Source of the DNA: JBGPBY01 sp041481485
GTDB lineage: Bacteria > Acidobacteriota > Terriglobia > 20CM-2-55-15
NCBI GenBank assembly: GCA_041481485.1
Contig: JBGPBY010000426.1
Coordinates: forward strand, 1 to 6,521
Direction of reading: 5' to 3'
DNA: 6,521 bases
Position numbers and translations under genes: made by a program. Positions within the stretch are counted from its first letter, which is position 1; every line of letters begins with the position of its first letter. The notes below the pieces were generated by a model. It saw nothing but the letters and a program-made list of their open reading frames with translations. It was not told the origin of the DNA and ran no database searches. Positions 1 to 5,303 of this stretch are shown here, piece by piece.

Positions 1-171
1 CGCCAAGTCGAAAATTGTTGGCTTGCCATACGCGAAGCGGTTTACTGGATGCGCCAGAGCCGAATCCAGTAAGCCTTCGTCTCTAATTCCAGCAGAGCCG
101 CCAAATGTTGCGATCATTTGTTCGTGAAGCACAATGACCGTGTCACGCAGCAGCCAGGAGGGCCGCTTCAC
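1..171 (-). CDS. doc: Doc-family (death-on-curing, Fic-fold) toxin, partial: C-terminus beyond the left edge
   Basis: Translating the minus strand from a GTG at 171-169 gives 57 residues that stay open to the window edge. They begin VKRPSWLLRDTVIVLHEQ and continue through FGGSAGIRDEGLLDSALAHP and a FAYGKPTIFDLA segment. This is the typical N-terminal half of Doc toxins: an LHE motif, then a GG.. G.RD..LL.SAL..P motif. In this family the toxin is a Fic-fold kinase; P1 Doc phosphorylates EF-Tu and halts translation. The catalytic HxFxxGNKR motif would lie further downstream and cannot be checked here. The GTG overlaps the antitoxin stop (GTGA), there is no clear ribosome binding site, and translation is probably coupled to the antitoxin. 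The call is firm by motif; whether the toxin is intact is unknown. Confidence 0.85.
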   Translation of the reverse strand, partial: MKRPSWLLRDTVIVLHEQMIATFGGSAGIRDEGLLDSALAHPVNRFAYGKPTIFDLA

Positions 172-398
172 TTCGCCAGTTCGCGCAATGTATTGCGGTA
201 TCGCTTCATCACATCCTTGGCAATCTCCATCTGGCGGGAGAACTCGGCGTTTGTGGCTGTCAGGCGGAGGCTGCCATCGGCCGCCTCCGTCAGACACACC
301 TTATCGCCTTCGCGCAAGTTGAGATGAGCCAGGGCTTCCCTGGGAAGGACAACCCCGACCGAGTTGCCGATTTTGCGGAGTTTGATTTCCAATACCAT
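168..398 (-). CDS. AbrB/MazE-fold antitoxin of the Doc toxin
   Basis: This is a 76-residue protein. Residues 1-47 form a swapped-hairpin AbrB/SpoVT/MazE DNA-binding domain, visible as KLRKIGNSVGVVLPREAL followed by LNLREGDKVCL. The charged C-terminal tail (about 50-76) is probably helical and would be the toxin-neutralising part. Antitoxins of this kind bind the toxin and repress their own operon. The toxin gene follows with a 4-nt overlap, the usual antitoxin-first order. I chose the ATG at 398 because it begins just before the domain and sits 7 nt after a -10-like box. A longer frame from an ATG at 434 adds 12 residues (MHVITAVATLLG) that coincide with the promoter and operator candidates and look untranslated. 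Classical Doc is paired with a Phd antitoxin, so AbrB-Doc is a swapped pairing, although pairs of this kind are known. Confidence 0.85.
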   Translation of the reverse strand: MVLEIKLRKIGNSVGVVLPREALAHLNLREGDKVCLTEAADGSLRLTATNAEFSRQMEIAKDVMKRYRNTLRELAK

Positions 399-401
399 AC
401 C

Positions 402-434
402 TAACAGTGTAGCCACCGCTGTTATAACATGCAA
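402..434 (-). promoter_or_regulatory. Candidate promoter and palindromic operator of the antitoxin-toxin operon
   Basis: Read on the minus strand, TTGCAT (434-429) and TACACT (411-406) are separated by 17 nt, a weak sigma70-like pair. The -10 box ends 7 nt before the ATG at 398, so transcription could start at or next to the start codon. Two palindromes overlap the promoter. One is the perfect 10-nt TGTTATAACA (420-429). The other is an inverted repeat TAACAG (402-407) / CTGTTA (419-424) with an 11-nt spacer. This is a natural site for autorepression by an AbrB-type antitoxin. The function is inferred from position and symmetry only. Confidence 0.45.
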
Positions 435-454
435 GGCCGGCGATCGCCGCGCGT

Positions 455-2755
455 TTAACCCAGCTGTGTTCGCCGAAGCCGCAAGGCGTTGGTGATAACC
501 GAAACCGAACTCAGAGTCATGGCGGCACTCGCGATCATGGGACTCAGCAGAATTCCGAAAAACGGATACAACATTCCCGCGGCTATCGGTACGCCGATGG
601 TGTTATAGACAAACGCCAGAAACAGATTCTGGCGGATATTTTTCATCGTGGCGCGGCTCAGCGCACGAGCCCGGCCGATCCCACGGAGATCTCCACGCAG
701 CAAGGTGATGCCGGAACTCTCCATCGCGACATCGGCGCCGCTGCCCATGGCGATCCCCACCTGGGCCTGAGCGAGAGCCGGAGCGTCGTTCACGCCGTCA
801 CCGGCCATTGCGACGATGTGGCCCTCGGCTTGAAGCTCCCGGATGACTTGTCCTTTTTGCTCCGGCAATACGTCGGAACGAACATCGTCGATTCCCAGTT
901 GGCGCGCAATAGCCAGTGCTGTCGTGCGATTGTCTCCAGTAAGAACAATGACTCGAATTCCGTCCTTCCGCAGATTCTCGACTGCCTCGAGCGCCGTTGC
1001 CTTGATTGGGTCCGAAACACCAATCAAAGCTGCGATCTTTCCGTCCACCGCAACAAACATCACCGTGTGTCCGTCGTGACGGAGATGTTCCGCTGCGGTA
1101 ACGGCTTCCGCAGCACTCAGCCCCAATTCCTGAATAAACGCCGAGGTGCCGAGAGTGACCTTTCGTCCATTGACCGTACCCGAGACACCGCGGCCGGTCT
1201 TCGACTGAAAATCCGCAACCTCCGACAGTGTCAGATTTCGCGTCTCAGCAGCTTTCACGATTGCAGAAGCCAGTGGATGTTCGCTTCCCCTCTCGACACT
1301 CGCTGCCAGACGGAGAACTTCGGGCTCGGGCAAATCATTGGTAAAGACGAGAATCCTGGATACAGAAGGCTTGCCCTCCGTCAGCGTGCCGGTCTTATCG
1401 ACCACAAGCGTGTCGACCTTCTCCAGAATCTCCAGCGTTTCTGCATTCCGGACCAGTACTCCCACCGTCGCACCTCTCCCGATACCCACCATGACGGACA
1501 TCGGGGTCGCCAGACCGAGCGCGCATGGGCATGCGATGATCAAAACGGCAACCGCATTTAATAATGCAGTTGTCATGCGAGGCGCGGGTCCAAGTAACGC
1601 CCATATCACAAAGGTGATTACGGACACGGCCACCACGGCCGGAACAAACCAGGCGGAAACGGTATCGGCGAGCCTCTGGATTGGTGCGCGGCTGCGCTGC
1701 GCCTGGCCCACCATTTGAATGATGTGAGAAAGTACCGTGTCCCTGCCCACACGTTCGGCACGCATGATGAACGTCCCGGACTGGTTGGAGGTCCCTCCCG
1801 TCACCGCAGAGCCCGCGGATTTCTCGACGGGTATTGATTCTCCCGAAATCATGGACTCGTCCACGCTGCTGGATCCGCTCGTGACAATTCCGTCAACGGG
1901 TATTCGTTCACCCGACCGTATGCGCAGAAGATCCCCGGCTTTCACGGCATCGAGTAGGACTTCCTGCTCGGTCCCATCCGCACCTACACGGTGGGCCGAT
2001 TTTGGCGCGAGCCGCAACAAGCTCCGGATCGCACTGCCGGTTTGAGCGCGAGCCCGAAGCTCGAGCACCTGTCCGAGCAAAACCAGAGCCGTAATGACCG
2101 AGGCGGCCTCAAAATAAACCGGAAGACCGGCAGCGGGAACGAACACGGCAATCGTGCTGTAGCCGTATGCGGCCATGATTCCGAGACCGATGAGCGTGAA
2201 CATGTTGGGACTTCGGTTCACTACAGAAGTCCATCCCCGCTGCAGCAAGGGCTGACCGGCGTACAAAACGGCAGCAGTGGCGAGAAAGAACTGAAGCATG
2301 GGAACGGCTTCCATCATGCCGAAGATCATGAGGGGAATACTCACGACCGCGGCCACCCAGAACCGGTGCTTCATGTCGGCCAGTTCGTTGTTGGGTTCCT
2401 CTTCCGCGGAAGCCATGTCCGGTTCCAGCGCCATGCCGCACTTCGGACAGGCGCCCGGACCCATCTGGCGGATCTCCGGGTGCATGGGGCAAACGTAGAC
2501 GGCATCCCCTTGAGATTTCTTTGCTGGAGACGCGGGAATCGGATTCAGAAACGCTTCCGGATTGGCCTCGAATCGATCACGGCAGCGCGGATTGCAAAAG
2601 TAGTACGTCTTGCCGCGATAGTCGAATCTTGCAGCCGCAGTTTCGGGGAGAACGCGCATCTTGCAGACGGGATCAATTTCGAAGACAGGCTCGCTCGGTG
2701 AAAGGCTGCCAATCTGGAAGAGGTCCGGAGGTTTCGTCACAGAGCCAGTATGCAT
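455..2755 (-). CDS. copA: Copper-transporting P1B-type ATPase with YHS and heavy-metal-binding N-terminal domains
   Basis: This membrane ATPase uses ATP to pump Cu(I) out of the cytoplasm, through a phosphorylated Asp intermediate. Numbered from the ATG at 2755 (766 aa), it has a YHS domain at about 26-70 (DPVCKM; FCNPRC). A CPMHP / CPKCGM heavy-metal-binding domain follows at about 87-112, then eight membrane helices at roughly 132-150, 153-170, 185-206, 213-232, 366-388, 397-423, 708-730 and 735-757. The actuator loop carries SGES at 304-307 in place of the usual TGES. CPC is at 409-411, DKTGT at 453-457, the SEHP nucleotide-site motif near 491-494, TGDN at 606-609 and GDGVND at 652-657. 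YN in helix 7 and MxxSS in helix 8 fit the Cu(I) subgroup P1B-1. No HMA (CxxC) domain is present. The start is uncertain: the frame stays open to a GTG at 2830 (791 aa), but those 25 extra codons cover a promoter-like stretch and neither start has a clear ribosome binding site. All catalytic motifs are intact, so the gene looks functional. Confidence 0.93.
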   Translation of the reverse strand: MHTGSVTKPPDLFQIGSLSPSEPVFEIDPVCKMRVLPETAAARFDYRGKTYYFCNPRCRDRFEANPEAFLNPIPASPAKKSQGDAVYVCPMHPEIRQMGPGACPKCGMALEPDMASAEEEPNNELADMKHRFWVAAVVSIPLMIFGMMEAVPMLQFFLATAAVLYAGQPLLQRGWTSVVNRSPNMFTLIGLGIMAAYGYSTIAVFVPAAGLPVYFEAASVITALVLLGQVLELRARAQTGSAIRSLLRLAPKSAHRVGADGTEQEVLLDAVKAGDLLRIRSGERIPVDGIVTSGSSSVDESMISGESIPVEKSAGSAVTGGTSNQSGTFIMRAERVGRDTVLSHIIQMVGQAQRSRAPIQRLADTVSAWFVPAVVAVSVITFVIWALLGPAPRMTTALLNAVAVLIIACPCALGLATPMSVMVGIGRGATVGVLVRNAETLEILEKVDTLVVDKTGTLTEGKPSVSRILVFTNDLPEPEVLRLAASVERGSEHPLASAIVKAAETRNLTLSEVADFQSKTGRGVSGTVNGRKVTLGTSAFIQELGLSAAEAVTAAEHLRHDGHTVMFVAVDGKIAALIGVSDPIKATALEAVENLRKDGIRVIVLTGDNRTTALAIARQLGIDDVRSDVLPEQKGQVIRELQAEGHIVAMAGDGVNDAPALAQAQVGIAMGSGADVAMESSGITLLRGDLRGIGRARALSRATMKNIRQNLFLAFVYNTIGVPIAAGMLYPFFGILLSPMIASAAMTLSSVSVITNALRLRRTQLG

Positions 2756-2764
2756 CAACGCGTG

Positions 2765-2794
2765 AATAAACCGGATATACTGGCGCAAAATCAA
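2765..2794 (-). promoter_or_regulatory. Weak promoter candidate for the copper ATPase
   Basis: On the minus strand TTGATT (2794-2789) and TTTATT (2770-2765) are 18 nt apart, each matching four of six consensus positions. Initiation about 7 nt downstream would fall near 2758, only about 3 nt before the ATG at 2755, giving an almost leaderless mRNA. I looked for the dyad typical of copper regulators (CueR, CsoR or CopY type) around it and saw none that is convincing. The call is based on spacing alone. Confidence 0.3.
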
Positions 2795-2830
2795 AGGGGG
2801 AACTCGTGAAGAAGAGCTTGGCAACTGCAC

Positions 2831-3068
2831 AGTCAGGCGGCAGTCACCACACCCCTTCGACTAGGCGATTTCGCCCGAAGGTTGTCCGCTCAGGATATTG
2901 CGAGTATTGAGTTGGCATTGCCCGCTGGTGGGAAGTGGACTCGAGTAGAACCTCTGGCTTCCCAGTGGTGGATTCTTCAAAAACAGGGACAGAACTGGAT
3001 GGTCGTCCGAAGGGGTATAGCGCAGGCCTGAACCTCGCTTGCTCAGCCAACTTGGCTGAGAGATTCTG
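2831..3068. other. Intergenic stretch without a convincing gene; small inverted repeats
   Basis: No reading frame here looks like a protein: a 68-codon minus-strand frame (3050-2844) has no recognisable domain. Visible structures include a hairpin pairing CCTTCG (2854-2859) with CGAAGG (2876-2881), with an inner GGCGA/TCGCC stem. An inverted repeat ACCCCTTCG (2851-2859) / CGAAGGGGT (3008-3016) brackets most of the stretch. TGGGAAG (2929-2935) faces CTTCCCA (2958-2964), and CTCAGCCAA (3042-3050) faces TTGGCTGAG (3052-3060). These could be worn remains of another small repeat element or part of an untranslated leader; the sequence alone does not decide. Confidence 0.5.
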
Positions 3069-3090
3069 AGCCGCAGAGCGGCGGCAGTTC

Positions 3091-3120
3091 CTTAGCCCCC
3101 GACGTAAGTCGGGGGCTAAG
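3091..3120. repeat. 13-bp perfect hairpin, left unit of the palindromic element
   Basis: CTTAGCCCCCGAC (3091-3103) pairs fully with GTCGGGGGCTAAG (3108-3120) around the tetraloop GTAA. Its counterpart at 3231-3250 keeps the TAGCC edge and the hairpin but with other stem bases (CCACCGGC / GCCGGTGG). The stem sequence has therefore changed on both sides while pairing was kept, as expected of REP-type hairpins that are recognised as folded single strands. Confidence 0.8.
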
Positions 3121-3230
3121 AATCAAAACAGCACAAAAAGTGCCGTAGGCACGACAGATCCAGAGTTCCACGGATTCGGAGTTATTGATCTGTCGTGCCT
3201 ACGGCACTTTGAGCTTCCTGGATTATCAAT

Positions 3231-3250
3231 CCACCGGCTTTCGCCGGTGG
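3231..3250. repeat. 8-bp perfect hairpin, right unit of the palindromic element
   Basis: CCACCGGC (3231-3238) pairs with GCCGGTGG (3243-3250) around TTTC and is followed by CTAAAA. It occupies the position mirror-image to the 3091-3120 hairpin about the element midpoint. The flanking TAGCC / GGCTA edge is shared between the two units. Confidence 0.75.
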
Positions 3251-3285
3251 CTAAAAGAACTGTCGCCGCTCTGCGGCTTGGGACT

Positions 3286-3615
3286 TCAATTCGGTGAGAT
3301 TTCGCGGGGTATCCGGCGCGGCGTCTCACCGAGCCAGCCGGCCCCGGTTTCCGGCATTGTCTTCTGGACTTCGCCGAGGCGTGCGGCCTTACGTTTACGA
3401 TATGCACGATAGATGGCATATCCGATCGCACCCAGAATGACGTATGGCATCAACATCAGCAGCGCGATTCCCCAGCGAAAGCTCGCGGCCAGGCCCTGAC
3501 TCTCCGGGGACGAAGACAGCGCCGTACCGCACATCACACACTGGGCCCACCCGGAAAGCTCCAGGAATCTGAACACCAGAACGAATATTGCGAAAGTCCG
3601 GATTTTACTTCCCAT
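3286..3615 (-). CDS. Small membrane protein with CxMC motif, last gene of the oxidase operon; function unknown
   Basis: This 109-residue protein has a hydrophobic N-terminus (about 7-24, ending GWAQ) that reads as a signal peptide or first membrane helix. CVMCGTAL follows directly (Cys at 26 and 29), then one strong helix at about 47-69 with a Tyr/Arg/Lys-rich cytoplasmic flank (YRAYRKRKAAR), and a polar tail. If the N-terminus is cleaved, the CxMC would face the periplasm, a suitable place for holding copper or a thiol pair. I do not recognise a named family. The ATG at 3615 overlaps the subunit IV stop by 11 nt and has an AGAGGA box just upstream, so it is surely cotranscribed with the oxidase. 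A role in copper or haem handling or in oxidase assembly is inference from motif and position. The stop lies 7 nt from the palindromic element. Confidence 0.8.
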   Translation of the reverse strand: MGSKIRTFAIFVLVFRFLELSGWAQCVMCGTALSSSPESQGLAASFRWGIALLMLMPYVILGAIGYAIYRAYRKRKAARLGEVQKTMPETGAGWLGETPRRIPREISPN

Positions 3616-3970
3616 GTTCCTCTTCGTGCCCTTCGGCTCCAGTTGGGATCACTTCTCCCTGATGGGTCAGAACGACATGTGTCGGATCCTGCATCCGCGT
3701 CTCCATCCTGGTCATGAAATACATGATGACCGCCAACAGGAGCGGTGAAAACGTCAGCATCACGAGATTCATTTTTTCAAACTTCAGATGCATGAAGATT
3801 CGGCCGATAAGGATGATTTTCGCAAGCGTGGTGCCAACCAGCAGAACAGCCTTAAGTGCTTCCGGCATGGAAACGTAGCCAATCGTCAGTGCAAACATCG
3901 TCATGACGAGAAGCCACACCCATGTCGTGAAGTACTGCCGGTTCCCCGTATGCCCGTGATCGTGTGCCAT
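3605..3970 (-). CDS. ctaF: Cytochrome c oxidase subunit IV, prokaryotic type
   Basis: This 121-residue protein has three membrane helices at about 14-33, 38-60 and 68-87. The segment FMHLKFEKMNLVMLTF, between the second and third helices, is characteristic of the bacterial subunit IV family (COX4_pro). Both ends are His-rich (MAHDHGHTG at the start, GHEEEHGK at the end), which is common here and might loosely bind metal. Subunit IV is a small accessory subunit of aa3/caa3 oxidases with no cofactor, thought to stabilise the core. The ATG at 3970 has a good ribosome binding site (TGAGGAA, about 6 nt upstream). It begins 20 nt after the stop of the preceding subunit III gene and overlaps the next gene by 11 nt. 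Confidence 0.9.
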   Translation of the reverse strand: MAHDHGHTGNRQYFTTWVWLLVMTMFALTIGYVSMPEALKAVLLVGTTLAKIILIGRIFMHLKFEKMNLVMLTFSPLLLAVIMYFMTRMETRMQDPTHVVLTHQGEVIPTGAEGHEEEHGK

Positions 3971-3990
3971 ATCAATTCCTCAAAAATGCG

Positions 3991-4611
3991 TTACAGCAAA
4001 TAAAAGAAAGCAAAAACAAATACCCAGACCACGTCGACAAAGTGCCAGTACAAGCCAGCATTTTCCACACTCGTCGATGAGTATTTTCCCATGGCGGCGC
4101 GAATGGCGACAACCGCAAGAATCGTCAGCCCGGTAAGAACGTGAAAGCCATGAAAACCTGTGATAACGAAGAAGCTCGCTGCAAACTGCGGCACTCCCCA
4201 GGGATTGTGATTCAGCCGTGCGCCATGCTCAATAAAGTGGGACCATTCATAAACCTGGCAACCGATGAAGATGGCGCCGCCAAGAATCGTGAGCCACAGA
4301 TACTTTACGGCCGCTTTCACGTTTCCACTCTGAGCGGCCCCCACCGCCATTGCCATCACGGCGCTGCTGCTGATCAGATCGAAGGTCATGAACGTGATCA
4401 GCGGCATGCTGAACACGGTAGACTGTTTCGGCCAAACGGGGCTGATCGACCGCATGAAACCATATGCGACAAGAAATCCGGCAAACGTGAGCGCGTCCGA
4501 GATGATGAAGATCCACATCATGAACTTCGCCCAGTCGGTGCCAAACGGCGATTTTCCGCCGCCCCAGTCGGAAGCCAGGATGCGTTGTTGTTCCGCGATA
4601 CTTGCGTCCAT
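3991..4611 (-). CDS. ctaE: Cytochrome c oxidase subunit III (canonical copy)
   Basis: This 206-residue membrane protein has five predicted helices, the short bacterial form that lacks the first two helices of the mitochondrial subunit. The family signatures are complete. CQVYEWSHF (117-125) holds the conserved Gln119...Glu122, equivalent to the DCCD-reactive Glu90 of bovine subunit III. SFFVITGFHGFHVLTG (146-161) carries the two His, and YWHFVDVVWVFVF (188-200) follows near the C-terminus. Subunit III binds lipid, sits against subunit I and keeps proton uptake and turnover stable. The ATG at 4611 has GAGGAG about 10 nt upstream, a slightly long spacing. The gene starts 38 nt after the stop of another subunit III-type gene, so the operon carries two copies; this is the more conventional one. 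Confidence 0.93.
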   Translation of the reverse strand: MDASIAEQQRILASDWGGGKSPFGTDWAKFMMWIFIISDALTFAGFLVAYGFMRSISPVWPKQSTVFSMPLITFMTFDLISSSAVMAMAVGAAQSGNVKAAVKYLWLTILGGAIFIGCQVYEWSHFIEHGARLNHNPWGVPQFAASFFVITGFHGFHVLTGLTILAVVAIRAAMGKYSSTSVENAGLYWHFVDVVWVFVFAFFYLL

Positions 4612-4649
4612 TATGACTACTCTCCTCGTTTCAACGTGGTATTAACAAA

Positions 4650-5294
4650 TCAGGCCAAAACCAATAACAACAAAAGAAGGAGCCAGACTCCTCCCATAAA
4701 ATGCCAGTACGTGGCGCACAGCCGCACAGGTTCAAACGCCTGCGAATTCAATCTATTCGACCATGCCTTGTGGACTACCAGCGACAATGCAATCAGACCG
4801 CCCAGTATGTGGACGGCATGGATTCCACTCAGAACGTAAAAGAAAGATCCGTGCAGATTCGAAGCCAGGTATAGTCCGGCCGCAGACAACTTTCTCCAGA
4901 CTTCAATTTGTCCCGCCACAAAGACGATTCCCAGAATTCCGGTCAGCACCAGCCATTGCCGCAGAGCGCGAGGCTGATCCTTTTTGACGGCGCGCCGGGC
5001 CCGTTCGAAGGTGACGCTGCTGAGAAGAAGGATCGCGGTGTTCACCCATACCAGAGAAGGCAGGTGCACGCTTTCCCAGGATGGGACTCCGCGCAGCACA
5101 ATGTAAGCGCTCGCGAAACCGCCGAACAACATCCCGATTCCGGTTAACAGAAACCAGGTCGCCAGTTCCTTTGATGAGACCGGAAACGATGAATCGGATC
5201 CACCGCCGTTTCCACCGCCGCCGCGCGGCGGCGGTGGAAACGGTGGCGGCAATCCGACGTTGCCGGAAGTTTCGCGTTGAGTAATGACTGCCAT
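4650..5294 (-). CDS. Divergent cytochrome c oxidase subunit III paralogue with Pro/Gly-rich N-terminal tail
   Basis: This 214-residue protein begins with a polar tail (1-40) whose residues 16-32 are a Pro run followed by a Gly run. Five helices follow at about 45-66, 80-97, 113-133, 148-172 and 195-213. FFYVLSGIHAVHILGG (151-166) and YWHFMGGVWLL (196-206) mark it as subunit III family. It departs from the canonical copy next door in two places. The Q-x-x-E motif reads QIEVW (129-133), with Val where the conserved Glu should be, and YWHFVD has become YWHFMG. It starts 9 nt after the ctaD stop with an AGGG box before the ATG at 5294. It is probably a second, structural subunit III-like protein of the same oxidase; tandem subunit III genes are known in bacterial caa3-type operons. 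The tail is encoded by a long DNA palindrome. Confidence 0.88.
   Translation of the reverse strand: MAVITQRETSGNVGLPPPFPPPPRGGGGNGGGSDSSFPVSSKELATWFLLTGIGMLFGGFASAYIVLRGVPSWESVHLPSLVWVNTAILLLSSVTFERARRAVKKDQPRALRQWLVLTGILGIVFVAGQIEVWRKLSAAGLYLASNLHGSFFYVLSGIHAVHILGGLIALSLVVHKAWSNRLNSQAFEPVRLCATYWHFMGGVWLLLLLLLVLA
5206..5243. repeat. 38-bp perfect palindrome inside the subunit III paralogue
   Basis: The left arm runs CCGTTTCCACCGCCGCCGC and the right arm is its exact reverse complement, with no spacer (midpoint between 5224 and 5225). Allowing two mismatches the symmetry extends to 5200-5249. In frame it encodes residues 18-30 of the Pro/Gly-rich tail: Pro codons become Gly codons on the mirrored arm. 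It is much longer than simple GGC/GCC repetition explains, because the GTTTCCA flanks are mirrored as well. Confidence 0.9.
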
Positions 5295-5303
5295 GGCGCC
5301 CTG

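Larger units (their letters stand above)
3069..3278. repeat. 210-bp concentric palindromic element (REP/BIME- or MITE-like)
   Basis: The outermost 22-nt arms, 3069-3090 and 3257-3278, are inverted copies with a single mismatch; each contains GCCGC-AGA-GCGGC as its own small hairpin. Inside them lie a 13-bp hairpin with a GTAA loop (3091-3120) and, on the other side, an 8-bp hairpin with a TTTC loop (3231-3250). Innermost is a perfect 24-bp inverted repeat, 3137-3160 and 3187-3210, around a 26-nt centre. The outer and inner pairs share the same midpoint (3173.5) and the side hairpins nearly so, so the whole is one nested structure rather than a chance cluster. It ends 7 nt from the stop of the CxMC gene. 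Such architecture is known from REP/BIME elements mobilised by RAYT (TnpA_REP) transposases and from MITEs; no transposase is in this window. It may also shield or end the oxidase transcript, although no T-run follows the hairpins. Confidence 0.85.

Noticed and set aside
438..449. 12-nt perfect palindrome CGGCGATCGCCG just after the ATPase stop, as a terminator or HIP1 repeat
   Set aside because: The stem is only 4 bp with a 4-nt loop and no T-run follows. It contains the GCGATCGC octamer known as HIP1 in cyanobacteria, but one occurrence in this context means nothing.
818..2701. Long plus-strand open frames (for example 818-1561 and 1991-2701)
   Set aside because: They lie antisense to the copper ATPase, have no recognisable domain and read as Arg/His/Gly-rich mirror translations of a GC-rich coding strand.
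2756..2830. N-terminal extension of the copper ATPase from the GTG at 2830
   Set aside because: It is not excluded, but the 25 codons overlap a -35/-10-like pair, lack a ribosome binding site and precede the YHS domain without homology that I can see.
2844..3050. 68-codon minus-strand frame as a small gene
   Set aside because: No domain, no ribosome binding site, it is part of a repeat-rich gap, and its composition is unlike the neighbouring genes.
3091..3120. 13-bp hairpin as an intrinsic terminator of the oxidase operon
   Set aside because: No T-run follows on either strand, and the hairpin is better explained as part of the symmetric repeat element; it may still slow or protect transcripts.
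3069..3278. CRISPR array
   Set aside because: The repeats are inverted and nested about one centre, not direct and regularly spaced, and no cas gene is present.
4141..4839. Plus-strand open frame of 232 codons
   Set aside because: It is antisense across the two subunit III genes, and its sequence has no membrane or domain features of its own.
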